From: Woeseia sp. | Lineage (GTDB): Bacteria; Pseudomonadota; Gammaproteobacteria; Steroidobacterales; Woeseiaceae | DNA: 13,771 bases | Direction: 5' to 3' | NCBI GenBank assembly: GCA_003229095.1 | Contig: QIHS01000145.1 | Location: 1-13,771 of the forward strand | Shown: positions 6,748 to 13,771 of the stretch, piece by piece | Layout: each line of letters opens with the position of its first letter | Numbering within the stretch: the stretch's first letter is position 1 | Made by a program: the position numbers and the translations under genes | The notes under the pieces: model-generated | What the model saw: the letters and a program-made list of their open reading frames with translations, nothing else | What the model was told of the DNA's origin: nothing | Databases searched by the model: none

Positions 6748-8602
6748 CCAGCAATTCAAGATTCTTCGCGCTCGCATCTGCAGCGGCTACAGCCTCACCG
6801 ACGCGGACATCGACGCGTGCAAATAGCCTGCCTGGCAATCGCCGCAATCCACCTGTGTGCAGGCGACTGAACCAACTTCCCCACATGCCGGCGAGGCCAA
6901 TCGGAATAACCGGAACATCTCGGCGCGCGATAATTTTTTCTATTCCGGTTTTGAATTCCTGAATTTCTCCATCCCTGGTGATTCCGCCTTCCGGAAAAAC
7001 GCACACAAGGTTGCCGCCTGCCAATTCCGCATCAATAGTGTCGAAAGCTGAATTCAAAACGGCTTCATCCTCTTTTGCGGATGCGATCGGTATCGCCTTG
7101 GCATTGCGAAAGAGGAAATTCAAAAGCGGGATGTCGAAAATTCTGTACCACATCACAAATCGAATCGGTCTGCGGATCGACCCAGCGACGATCAATGCGT
7201 CGACAAAACTGACGTGGTTGCAAACCAGCACCGCCGGGCCTCGATCCGGAATATTTGCAAGTCCCGTGACACGTATTCGATAGAGTATATTGATTGCGAT
7301 CCAGGCAATGAAACGCATGAGAAATTCGGGCAGCAATGTGTAGATGTATATTGCGACGACGATGTTCAATAATGCGAGCACAACGAATAGTTTCGGTATC
7401 GACAAGCCGAAACTCAATAGCGCAAGTGCCATGCCTGCCGCGGCAAACATGAACAGGGCATTGACGATATTGTTGGCAGCAATGATTCGTGACAGTTGAC
7501 TGCGTTTCGCTCTCTGTTGAATCATCGCATAGAGCGGTACGCTGTAAATGCCACCAAAAGCGCCGAGCAGAGTCATATCAGCGAGTATTCGAATACTGCC
7601 CGGCCGATTCATGAATTCCCCGACCGTTGTGACAGCAAGGATGTGCGCCGTTGGCTGGGCGAGGTAAAGGTCGAACGCAAACAGGCTTAGACCGATCGAA
7701 CCAAAAGGCACTAACCCAAGCTCAATCCGATGCCCGGACAGACGCTCACAAAGCAAAGATCCACCGCCAACGCCGATTGCAAATGCAACCAGGACCAGCG
7801 TTGTGATCGCTTCGTTGCCGTTCAGGATATCCAGTGTGTAGGCCGGGATTTGCAGCGTCATCACCGAACCGAAAAACCAGAACCATGAGATACCGAGAAT
7901 CGAGAGGAAAACACTGCGGTCGGCGCGTGCGAACGCAATGATCTTCCAGGTCTCCGTCCACGCGTTCCAGTTCAGGGTGATGTCGGGATCGACTGCACGA
8001 GTTTTCGGGATTGATCGGCTGGCAAAATAGCCAAATATGGCAACCGTAACGACGCATGCCGAAAGCAGGAATTGATCAGAGGCGTCGACTGCAACTGCAA
8101 TACCGCCTACAACCAGACCAAAAATGATTGCAAGGTAGGTCCCCGACTCGATGAGTGCATTGCCACCAACCAATTCACTTGTCTGCAGTTGCTGTGGCAG
8201 GTAGGCGTATTTGACGGGGCCAAAAAGGGTGGACTGACACCCCATCAGAATAAGAAGGAGAAACAATGCGATGACGCTATGGGTTATGAAAGCAATCGCT
8301 GCCAAAATCATCAGGAGGATCTCGACGACCTTGATTATTCGCATCAATTTCGATTTTTCATATTTATCTGCTAATTGCCCCGCAAGGGCAGAAAACAGGA
8401 TAAATGGCAGAATGAAGAGCGCCGCGGCGATGTTGACCAGCAAACCCGCATCCAGGCCCAGTACCTGTACGCCCTGAAACGTGATCAGGAAATTCAGGCC
8501 GTTGCGAAAAATATTGTCGTTGAATGCGCCGAGAAACTGGGTCGCAAAGAAAGGTGCGAATCGGCGTTGTGTCAGGAGCGAGAGCTGATTCGAGTGGGCC
8601 AT
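6719..8602 (-). CDS. MFS transporter (LplT-like) fused to PlsC-type acyltransferase
   Basis: The 627-residue protein has two parts. Residues 1-425 are a 12-helix major-facilitator domain opening with FFATQFLGAFNDNIFRNGLN, the signature of lysophospholipid transporter LplT; LADKYEKSKLMR (78-88) is the loop 2-3 motif. Residues ~430-627 form a 1-acylglycerol-3-phosphate acyltransferase domain with the NHVSFVD box (462-468, HX4D) and FPEGG (536-540), followed by KTGIEKIIARRDVPVIPIGL. In E. coli, LplT flips lysophospholipids inward and the separate Aas protein (acyltransferase plus acyl-ACP synthetase) reacylates them. Here transport and acylation are joined and the synthetase domain is absent, so the acyl donor would be acyl-ACP or acyl-CoA made elsewhere. 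It is an inner membrane protein. The 3' end overlaps the convergent ATPase gene by 29 bp. The ribosome-binding site is weak. The role in lysophospholipid recycling is inferred from the family. Confidence 0.93.
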   Translation of the reverse strand: MAHSNQLSLLTQRRFAPFFATQFLGAFNDNIFRNGLNFLITFQGVQVLGLDAGLLVNIAAALFILPFILFSALAGQLADKYEKSKLMRIIKVVEILLMILAAIAFITHSVIALFLLLILMGCQSTLFGPVKYAYLPQQLQTSELVGGNALIESGTYLAIIFGLVVGGIAVAVDASDQFLLSACVVTVAIFGYFASRSIPKTRAVDPDITLNWNAWTETWKIIAFARADRSVFLSILGISWFWFFGSVMTLQIPAYTLDILNGNEAITTLVLVAFAIGVGGGSLLCERLSGHRIELGLVPFGSIGLSLFAFDLYLAQPTAHILAVTTVGEFMNRPGSIRILADMTLLGAFGGIYSVPLYAMIQQRAKRSQLSRIIAANNIVNALFMFAAAGMALALLSFGLSIPKLFVVLALLNIVVAIYIYTLLPEFLMRFIAWIAINILYRIRVTGLANIPDRGPAVLVCNHVSFVDALIVAGSIRRPIRFVMWYRIFDIPLLNFLFRNAKAIPIASAKEDEAVLNSAFDTIDAELAGGNLVCVFPEGGITRDGEIQEFKTGIEKIIARRDVPVIPIGLAGMWGSWFSRLHTGGLRRLPGRLFARVDVRVGEAVAAADASAKNLELLVRTLRGQNR

Positions 8603-8783
8603 ATATCAACTTGCCCGCGCTATTGAATGCGATGTGGTGGCATGACATGTCGGTTATCGGTTGTACAGAGCAGCGTCGCTGCCGGTCTAAATTGCGAACT
8701 CGCCCACAATTTGCTCGCACGGGCTGGTGCTAGTACGGGTCGAGTTCGGGCTAAAGTCCGCAATCCACAAAAATCGAGCGTTA

Positions 8784-9365
8784 GTGAAGAAAATGCTGCG
8801 AACAATTTGTCTTGCAAGCCTGGTCATGCTGCTGGCGTGTAGCGAGGAGCCTCCGGCCTTGTCTGTCGCCGAATTTATGAAAAATCCGCGTGCGCTGGAA
8901 TCAACCATGGTGCGTTGCGCGCAGAACCGTTCCGCCACCCGTTACGAGGCTGAGTGCGTCAATGCGCGTGAAGCAGGCATTCTGTTGGAAGCAGCACTCG
9001 AAAGAGCGCGCAGGGCAGATCTTGAAAAACAATCGGAACGTAAACGGCAGATATTGAGGCGTACCCAGGAAGCAGTCGCGGAAGCGCGCCGCCGTGCAGA
9101 TGCAGAGCAGCGTCGCAGGGAAGACGCGGAACTACTCGGCGTGTTTGAGCAGGGTAGCGCAGGGCCTGATGACCTGTCGATCAGCGCTGAATCGGTACGA
9201 CCGCCGGACAATGCACCGGCAGCAATCATTGAAATACGTGACGCGGAAGATTCCGTAACAACGGCTGTGGGCGACAATGCCGCGGACGATAGTGCCGCAG
9301 ACCTTGGCACAGACCTGGAGTCCGTCAGGAAGGAGCTGGAACGTCGCCAGCAGGAGTCGGAATAG
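8784..9365 (+). CDS. EexN-like lipoprotein with charged helical extension
   Basis: From the GTG at 8784 the protein reads MKKMLRTICLASLVMLLAC, a classical lipoprotein signal with lipobox LLAC, lipidated at Cys19. A start further upstream (8727) would bury this signal, and ATG 8793 is an equally possible start. After the lipid anchor, LSVAEFMKNPRALESTMVRC then AQNRSATRYEAECVNAREA matches the EexN family, whose two cysteines (Cys45 and Cys58) are conserved. EexN was defined as a plasmid entry-exclusion lipoprotein, but many chromosomal members have no link to conjugation and none is seen here. Residues ~60-115 are rich in Arg, Glu and Ala and predicted coiled-coil; an acidic linker and a short charged helix (ESVRKELERRQQESE) close the chain at 193 residues. 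Its 3' end overlaps the convergent channel gene by 41 bp. The likely location is the periplasmic face of a membrane; the role is unknown. Confidence 0.75.
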   Translation: MKKMLRTICLASLVMLLACSEEPPALSVAEFMKNPRALESTMVRCAQNRSATRYEAECVNAREAGILLEAALERARRADLEKQSERKRQILRRTQEAVAEARRRADAEQRRREDAELLGVFEQGSAGPDDLSISAESVRPPDNAPAAIIEIRDAEDSVTTAVGDNAADDSAADLGTDLESVRKELERRQQESE

Positions 9366-10419
9366 ACTTTACATGCAAGTCTCGTTGCGGGAACGGAATC
9401 TCGATGCTCTCCGTTTGAAACGACTTGTACACTGCGCAATTCAATTCATGAATCATTCGCCCGCGGTCTACCGGACGGTCAATCCAGCACAACAATTCGA
9501 AATCGAGGCTTGATTCACCAAAGTGTCGAAAGCGCACTCGCGGCTCTGGAAGATCGCAAACCTCGTCGTGATCGTCCGCAATAGCACGCAGCACGGCGAT
9601 GACCTTGTCAATATCACTGCCATAGGCGACGCCGATTGGAATTCTGATGCGGTGTTTTGCAGAAGGACCACCAGCCTCATTGATAATTTTTGCGTTGCCA
9701 ATTATGCCATTAGGAACCGTGATCTCGATATCATCGCGAGTCAGAATGCGCGTGCTGCGCAGGCCGATATAGGTCACCATGCCGCGCTCGCCGCTATCGA
9801 GAGTGATGAAGTCCCCGGTTTTGTAAGGCGCATCCGCGATGATTGACGCGCCGGCAAAAAGATTCGATAGAGTGTCTTTGGCCGCAAAGCTGAGCGCAAG
9901 GCCAACAATACCAGCCGATGCCAGCCACGCCGTAACATCGACTTGCCAGGACAGAAATGCGAAATAGACAGCAAGTGCAAGGGCGATCACTCTGAAGACA
10001 TTGTTGAGCAGCGGCAGCATGCTCTCATGAAGCTTGGACGCACCGGTTCCTCGAGACAGCGCTGAGAGGATGATCTGAATGAGACTGCGGCTAAAGCTGT
10101 ACCAGATGACAATGGCAATAGTTTTCAGGACGCCGAGCGTCAGGAATGCCGGAGACTCGCCGAGCTCAAGACGAACCGTCGCCAGTGCCAGCCCGACCAA
10201 AACGAACGTGACGAATACCGGTCGATGCAGCAGGGAAACCAGGTTGTCGTCGAAGTCTGTCTGCGATCGGCTCACAATGCCCGCAATGACCCTCGAGATC
10301 AGCAGGTCGGCGATCTTGCCGGCAATAATGAAGGCGACCGCGATTGCGGTCGCCTGCAAATAAATATTGGGGCCCAGTAGTTGTGCCCAGGTCTGCGTTT
10401 GTTGGAAAAAATCCTGCAA
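9325..10419 (-). CDS. MscS-family mechanosensitive ion channel
   Basis: The 364-residue protein has N-terminal hydrophobic helices (about 20-45, 67-85 and 95-120), then the pore helix and adjoining beta domain of MscS: WLASAGIVGLALSFAAKDTL (165-184), SNLFAGASIIADAPYKTGDF (185-204), and VPNGIIGNAKIIN (235-247). The glycine/alanine-packed TM3 and the PNG...N motif define the family. It opens under membrane tension to release solutes on hypo-osmotic shock, in the inner membrane. The start codon appears to be TTG: no ATG or GTG lies between the in-frame TGA just upstream and this point, and the next Met is residue 134. The ribosome-binding site is weak. It lies 23 bp after the SYLF gene on the same strand, suggesting one transcript. 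It is close to the usual length for MscS-like channels with an extra N-terminal helix. The exact start is uncertain. Confidence 0.95.
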   Translation of the reverse strand: MQDFFQQTQTWAQLLGPNIYLQATAIAVAFIIAGKIADLLISRVIAGIVSRSQTDFDDNLVSLLHRPVFVTFVLVGLALATVRLELGESPAFLTLGVLKTIAIVIWYSFSRSLIQIILSALSRGTGASKLHESMLPLLNNVFRVIALALAVYFAFLSWQVDVTAWLASAGIVGLALSFAAKDTLSNLFAGASIIADAPYKTGDFITLDSGERGMVTYIGLRSTRILTRDDIEITVPNGIIGNAKIINEAGGPSAKHRIRIPIGVAYGSDIDKVIAVLRAIADDHDEVCDLPEPRVRFRHFGESSLDFELLCWIDRPVDRGRMIHELNCAVYKSFQTESIEIPFPQRDLHVKSIPTPAGDVPAPS

Positions 10420-10442
10420 CGAATTCGTTCTTAATTGTCAGC

Positions 10443-11237
10443 CTATTGGCTGGAATCGTCCTGGTTGGTCATACCGTAAGTCCGAACGTCGGATCGCCGT
10501 TGCTGCGGTGCTCTTTCCTCGTTCGAAGCAGCGGCTATTCCTGGTAGCACTGGCAGTCGTCGTGTCTGCGCTGTCAGGATTTGTACGAAATTGTTTGCAG
10601 ATTGTGGTGCAGCATTGCCGGAGCTTGAAAATATCTGTTCGGGCGTAATGCTGGCTGAGCCGTAATAGACCGCATTCGACTTTCGGTCCATGCCAATCCC
10701 GGCGCCTTCAAGCGCCACACCGGCAAACAGGCCGCGGCTTCTTGCATAGGAAAAAACTTCCGCTTCCAAGGTCAGGTCGGTGGCAAAGCCGGTGTGCCTG
10801 CCAATCGGGCCGGCCGCGATGGATGCGTCTGCACCCAGGGTCAGTTTGCCATTGGAAATGCTGTCAACGCTTTTACGCGTCTTGAACACGAGAATAATGT
10901 CGGTCGATTGAGCGCCAATCTGAAAACCAAAGCTGCCGCCGGTTAATGAGATAAACGCCGGATTGCTCCAACTTCCATCTTCCTGTCTAACGACCAGCAC
11001 ACCTTTCCCGCGACGAGCCCCTATGCCAAATCCAACTTTGATCACGTGCGGAATCACCGCGACGGCATAGGCACGAGACAGCAGTGCTGACGGCATGGAC
11101 TGTTCCGGTATTCGCAGGAGTTGGTCAACGACATCCGTAGCATCTAAAACGCGACGTTCTTCCTTGCTGGCTGCCTGAGCCGGCATCGCAGTCAGGCAGG
11201 TGAGGACAATAACCAGAAAAAATTGGTGTAAACGCAT
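10443..11237 (-). CDS. Secreted SYLF-domain (YSC84-type) lipid-binding protein
   Basis: The 264-residue protein begins MRLHQFFLVIVLTCLTAMPA and then QAAS, a Sec signal peptide with a likely cut after AQA (residue 22). The SYLF/YSC84 domain occupies about residues 30-205: LLSRAYAVAVIPHVIKVGFG (52-71), RGKGVLVVRQEDGSWSNPAF (76-95), SLTGGSFGFQIGAQSTDIIL (97-116) and YARSRGLFAGVALEGAG (164-180). In eukaryotes this domain binds phosphoinositides; bacterial members are exported and presumed to associate with membrane lipids. A low-complexity tail rich in Gln, Arg and Ser (about 205-264) is not part of the domain. A GGGA ribosome-binding site is about 11 bases before the ATG. The MscS gene follows 23 bp downstream, so the two probably form an operon. 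Location is the periplasm or outer membrane, inferred from the signal peptide. Confidence 0.92.
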   Translation of the reverse strand: MRLHQFFLVIVLTCLTAMPAQAASKEERRVLDATDVVDQLLRIPEQSMPSALLSRAYAVAVIPHVIKVGFGIGARRGKGVLVVRQEDGSWSNPAFISLTGGSFGFQIGAQSTDIILVFKTRKSVDSISNGKLTLGADASIAAGPIGRHTGFATDLTLEAEVFSYARSRGLFAGVALEGAGIGMDRKSNAVYYGSASITPEQIFSSSGNAAPQSANNFVQILTAQTRRLPVLPGIAAASNEERAPQQRRSDVRTYGMTNQDDSSQ

Positions 11238-11400
11238 GATTCTATTCCCAAAAAAAGTGAGAGATAAATTGAGAAATCCTAGCTACGCTGTCACCGCCCA
11301 AGGCTTCAGCTCTTTGATTCCAGAGTCAGCGGGCTCTTACAAGCACCACATAGCCTGATACTACGCCTTTTTTTGGCGTTTACTCACCGCAATTCGCCGC

Positions 11401-12429
11401 TCACCCCGCTGACTGGAGAATGGGCGGGAGTGGGCAGTCCAGACTGGTGCTAATCGCGCGCAGGAGTTCACCCTCTGCAACGCTCAGTTTGCCGTCATGT
11501 GAGACGGTTACCGTGACTGCCTTAATCAGGCTTTGCCGACCAGCCGAATTAATTTTTCTAAGAATATCAAGGGCTTCATCGAGTCTCTCGACAGTCTTCG
11601 CCGGTGTAATCGTCGCGCTGTCGCCTTTCACCCATTTGCCAAACAGCTCGACACCCGCAGCAAAGGCAGCGTCGGCAGCGACATCATCCTCGTGGCCTTG
11701 ATCCGCGACGATACGAAGTAAGTCTACGGCGGCTTTTCTGGCAGCAGATTTGGAAACTCGATTGCCACTGCGACCCGCCGACGGTGCAGCGGCCTGTTCC
11801 AGTTGGTCGCTCAGAATTCGGAAATAGCAATATTCGCGAAGGTCGATTTCGCCGTCTGCTTCGATCAGGCGGCGGACCAGGTTCAGCAAGAATTCCAGTT
11901 TCTGGGCGGGCCGGTTTTTGAGTGCCGGAAAAGAAACTTCAAGCAATGGCAAACGATATTCGACACCGACTTTCTGCAATTCGTGGAAGTATGAACGGAC
12001 TTTTGCGGCGCGAACTTTACCGAGCTGGCCTTCTACGATATCAATCTGTCGATCTGCGTGAGGTTCGTCGATGACGAGTGCCAGTGTGAGTAAGTACGCG
12101 CCAGGTGATGAATGTGCAGCATCATAGAGCAGAGCGGGTATCGAGCGCCGCAGCTGTTGCGCAAACATGACATGTTCGGGACTCGGCTGGCCGATCGATG
12201 CGCTTATTTGATCCGGCAGACTTGCTCGACTCGGTTCGACTGTATTGCTTGTGCTGCCCGCAAATCCCGCCGCGTGTTCGGGTGCGGCAGTATCTCCAAC
12301 CTGGTCCGCAACGACAACCGGGTAGTCTCCTTCGTCAAATGACGGGTCAAGTGCCTTGATTCGTTCGCTCAACGGTGGATGAGTAGAAAGCAGTGAAGTC
12401 ATGGAAGATGTGCCGCCGGCGAACAACAT
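11401..12429 (-). CDS. M48 protease fragment 3: C-terminal TerB-like extension
   Basis: The 342-residue frame opens with MLFAGGTSSMTSLLSTHPPL then SERIKALDPSFDEG, the conserved end of the M48 catalytic domain, so its ATG is internal and the frame is really open further upstream (EEISH precedes it). A proline/serine/alanine-rich linker (about 38-85) leads to an all-helical region. Within it EADGEIDLREYCYFRIL (190-206) and SHDGKLSVAEGELLRAI (310-326) resemble the acidic Dx(D/G)xxxxxE helical repeats of TerB-like domains. Such domains occur on membrane-associated stress proteins. The role of the extension is unknown. It could be expressed alone only if an internal start is used. Confidence 0.65.
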   Translation of the reverse strand: MLFAGGTSSMTSLLSTHPPLSERIKALDPSFDEGDYPVVVADQVGDTAAPEHAAGFAGSTSNTVEPSRASLPDQISASIGQPSPEHVMFAQQLRRSIPALLYDAAHSSPGAYLLTLALVIDEPHADRQIDIVEGQLGKVRAAKVRSYFHELQKVGVEYRLPLLEVSFPALKNRPAQKLEFLLNLVRRLIEADGEIDLREYCYFRILSDQLEQAAAPSAGRSGNRVSKSAARKAAVDLLRIVADQGHEDDVAADAAFAAGVELFGKWVKGDSATITPAKTVERLDEALDILRKINSAGRQSLIKAVTVTVSHDGKLSVAEGELLRAISTSLDCPLPPILQSAG

Positions 12430-12977
12430 GTGACTGATTTCCTCTTTTTCAACGCGTTCGCGATGCCGTCGCTGCTGCGAGTGAACTGCACGGCCGAGGC
12501 GTCAGCCAGGAACTCCCGTTGCCTTGATACGGCGGCCTTGATCATGCGTGCGAATAGTACGCCTATCCATCCAAGGACGGTCAGACCAATGCCAATGATC
12601 AGTATTGCAGAGCCATTTCGATTACGCCGGCGAGAACCAAGCGAGCCGTAGAAGCTGCCGCGTAACACCATGCGACCAATGATGCCCAGCACCATGATGC
12701 CAAACAGCACGCCCATCATACGAATGTTCAAACGCATGTCGCCGTTGAGAATATGGCTGAATTCGTGGGCGATTACGCCCTGGAGTTCGTCCCGATCGAG
12801 AAGCTCAAGCGTCCCGCGTGTAACGGCGACTGCTGCGTCGCCAGATGAAAAACCGGCTGCAAAAGCATTGATCCCGCTTTCGCTTTCAAGCACATAGACT
12901 TCAGGAACCGGCACCCCGGATGCAATCGCCATTTCCTCAACAACGTTTCTGAGTCGCCGGCGAAGTGGATCGCGCAC
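12399..12977 (-). CDS. M48 protease fragment 2: zinc-binding catalytic part
   Basis: The frame from GTG 12977 (Val of VRDPLRRRLR) carries the whole catalytic core: GVIAHEFSHILNGDM with the HExxH zinc ligands at fragment residues 71 and 75, hydrophobic helices at about 87-106 and 123-145, and the downstream glutamate ligand in QREFLADASAVQFTR (Glu155). It stays in family register up to ANALKK (178), then becomes a 14-residue missense tail. GTG 12977 is a convenient label for the frame, not a proven start. Confidence 0.6.
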   Translation of the reverse strand: MRDPLRRRLRNVVEEMAIASGVPVPEVYVLESESGINAFAAGFSSGDAAVAVTRGTLELLDRDELQGVIAHEFSHILNGDMRLNIRMMGVLFGIMVLGIIGRMVLRGSFYGSLGSRRRNRNGSAILIIGIGLTVLGWIGVLFARMIKAAVSRQREFLADASAVQFTRSSDGIANALKKRKSVTCCSPAAHLP

Positions 12978-13258
12978 GTGGGTACCAGCGTACCCCCCAT
13001 GTCCAGCGCTACGCGCCCGCCGCCGCCGGACAAAATAGCGGTTTTGTAGAGCGTCGCACCCAGGATAAACAAAGTAGACAGGACCGCAGTGGCGGCGAGT
13101 ACGGATGGGTTCACCATGTCGCCCTGATCCGATGAGATCAGAACGGCGCCGACGATCGCGGTGATGCCGGCAACGATCAGTGCGGTAGAGAACAGATAGA
13201 CAACCACGAGCCAGCGCGTGGCTCGTTTGGCTTTGTCCTGTGCGTCAAAGAAATTCAC
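12773..13258 (-). CDS. M48 protease fragment 1: N-terminal membrane part
   Basis: The frame from GTG 13258 is genuine M48 sequence for about 93 residues: NFFDAQDKAKRATRWLVVVY with a membrane helix (about 15-42), a second helix (about 52-75), then the family-typical LSGGGGRVALDMGGTLVP. After this the frame reads TCAIHFAGDSET and continues as a missense tail to 12773. Only positions about 12980-13258 belong to the protease. Confidence 0.6.
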   Translation of the reverse strand: MNFFDAQDKAKRATRWLVVVYLFSTALIVAGITAIVGAVLISSDQGDMVNPSVLAATAVLSTLFILGATLYKTAILSGGGGRVALDMGGTLVPTCAIHFAGDSETLLRKWRLHPGCRFLKSMCLKAKAGSMLLQPVFHLATQQSPLHAGRLSFSIGTNSRA

Positions 13259-13282
13259 AACAGCCGGATAGTTTGCGCCGGG

Positions 13283-13771
13283 CTAAGAAGTAAAATTGAC
13301 CTCGGGCACTTTACGCATCTCGGGCGACTCTATTTCAAGAAAGCTTGCGAGCTCGAAACTGAACATACCGGCGACAACGTTATTGGGGAAATTTTCGGCT
13401 TTGTTGTTGTACGAAAGCACGGTGTCGTTGAAGGCCTGTCGGGAGAAGGCAACTTTGTTCTCGGTACTGGTTAATTCCTCCTGCAACTGAATCATGTTCT
13501 GGTTGGCTTTCAAATCAGGGTATGCCTCCGAGAGCGCAAACAGACGACCCAGCGCTGCACCCAGCGCGCCTTCTGACTCGCCGAGCTGTTGCATGGCCAT
13601 GGCGTTGGATGGGTCGAGTTTGGCGGTATCGAGGCTGGATGAGGCGGCGTTTCGCGCTGTAATGACGGCTTCCAGCGTCTCTCGCTCGTGTTTCATGTAG
13701 CCTTTGACCGCTTCGACCAGATTTGGAATCAGGTCATGTCTTCGGGTGAGTTGAACGTCGATTTGAGCAAA
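13283..13771 (-). CDS. lemA: LemA-family membrane protein (N-terminus outside the window)
   Basis: The minus strand is open from the window edge for 163 codons: FAQIDVQLTRRHDLIPNLVE then AVKGYMKHERETLEAVITAR, followed by ENKVAFSRQAFNDTVLSYNN and FPNNVVAGMF. These are the standard LemA blocks (QRRxDLIPNLV at the start of the helical bundle, and the YN...FP segment near the end). An internal ATG at 13696 is not the true start because family sequence continues upstream of it. The short N-terminal membrane helix lies beyond the window. LemA proteins are N-out membrane-anchored coiled helical bundles of unclear mechanism. They are commonly encoded next to M48/HtpX-like proteases, as here, which start 24 bp after the LemA stop on the same strand. 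The C-terminus RKVPEVNFTS is complete. Confidence 0.93.
   Translation of the reverse strand, partial: FAQIDVQLTRRHDLIPNLVEAVKGYMKHERETLEAVITARNAASSSLDTAKLDPSNAMAMQQLGESEGALGAALGRLFALSEAYPDLKANQNMIQLQEELTSTENKVAFSRQAFNDTVLSYNNKAENFPNNVVAGMFSFELASFLEIESPEMRKVPEVNFTS

Larger units (their letters stand above)
11401..13258 (-). pseudogene. M48-family membrane metalloprotease (HtpX-like) with C-terminal TerB-like region, broken in two places
   Basis: Three frames in order make one M48 protease of about 620-640 residues. Piece 1 has two N-terminal membrane helices and ends at GGTLVP near 12981. Piece 2 continues with VRDPLRRRLRNVVEEMAIAS, the zinc site HEFSH, another pair of hydrophobic helices and EFLADASAVQFTR, ending at NALKK near 12446. 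Piece 3 resumes at EEISHMLFAGG and runs into STHPPLSERIKALDPSF and a long C-terminal region. Break 1 is repaired by one extra base, most simply a fourth G in the GGG at 12980-12982. Break 2 also lacks the roughly 15-20 residues that normally separate ALKKIGG from EEISHM, so it is a deletion plus a frame change. Membrane proteases of this type degrade misfolded inner membrane proteins and often pair with LemA, as here (24 bp upstream). The GTG start has no clear ribosome-binding site. If the breaks are real, the enzyme is inactive. Confidence 0.8.

Noticed and set aside
8942..9439. 165-aa minus-strand ORF overlapping the lipoprotein
   Set aside because: Ser/Arg/Ala-rich shadow of the EexN-like coding region, without family similarity.
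11363..11379. ACGCC-T7-GGCGT stem-loop downstream of the M48 gene
   Set aside because: Only a 5-bp stem with the T-run in the loop and no U-tract after it, so it is not a convincing intrinsic terminator.

Overview
The window looks like chromosomal DNA of a marine or sediment-type gammaproteobacterium with moderate GC. The evidence is the gene set: an MFS-PlsC fusion, an MscS channel next to a SYLF lipoprotein-like gene, LemA next to an M48 protease with a C-terminal extension, and a WaaP/RIO-like kinase. Protein resemblance recalls Woeseia-like lineages, but that placement is inference from memory and not tested.

Layout. Positions 1-944 (minus): an SRPBCC/AHSA1-domain gene followed by an ArsR-type repressor, translationally coupled, behind a promoter (985-1012) whose -35 and -10 boxes lie inside a perfect 13-bp inverted repeat (980-1011). 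Positions 1013-1432: no supported gene, only a degenerate repeat-like stretch. Positions 1433-2640 (minus): a 66-aa zinc-ribbon protein, a 58-aa GTG-start ORF and a RIO/WaaP-like kinase whose last ~36 codons are out of frame. Positions 2656-6747 (plus): a 1363-aa protein combining an AAA_35-type ATPase, one membrane segment, a proprotein-convertase-type P-domain and about a dozen WD40-like blades; it starts 15 bp from the kinase start on the opposite strand. Positions 6719-8602 (minus): an MFS transporter fused to a PlsC-type acyltransferase. Positions 8784-9365 (plus): an EexN-like lipoprotein. Positions 9325-10419 and 10443-11237 (minus): an MscS-type channel behind a secreted SYLF protein. 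Positions 11401-13771 (minus): LemA (cut by the window edge) followed by an M48 membrane metalloprotease that is broken in two places.

How the genes relate. Most of the window is envelope-related: lysophospholipid handling (MFS-PlsC), osmotic relief (MscS), lipid binding (SYLF), membrane protein quality control (LemA/M48) and a small outer lipoprotein. The ArsR-SRPBCC pair is a self-regulated stress or xenobiotic cassette. The most unusual item is the AAA_35-TM-P-domain-WD40 protein, which by its predicted topology could couple an outward-facing propeller sensor to a cytoplasmic ATPase.

Three reading-frame breaks occur in minus-strand genes: one in the kinase at ~2094 and two in the M48 gene at ~12981 and ~12446. 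Two of them would be repaired by one extra G in a GGG run, so uncorrected homopolymer errors should be excluded before calling these genes decayed.
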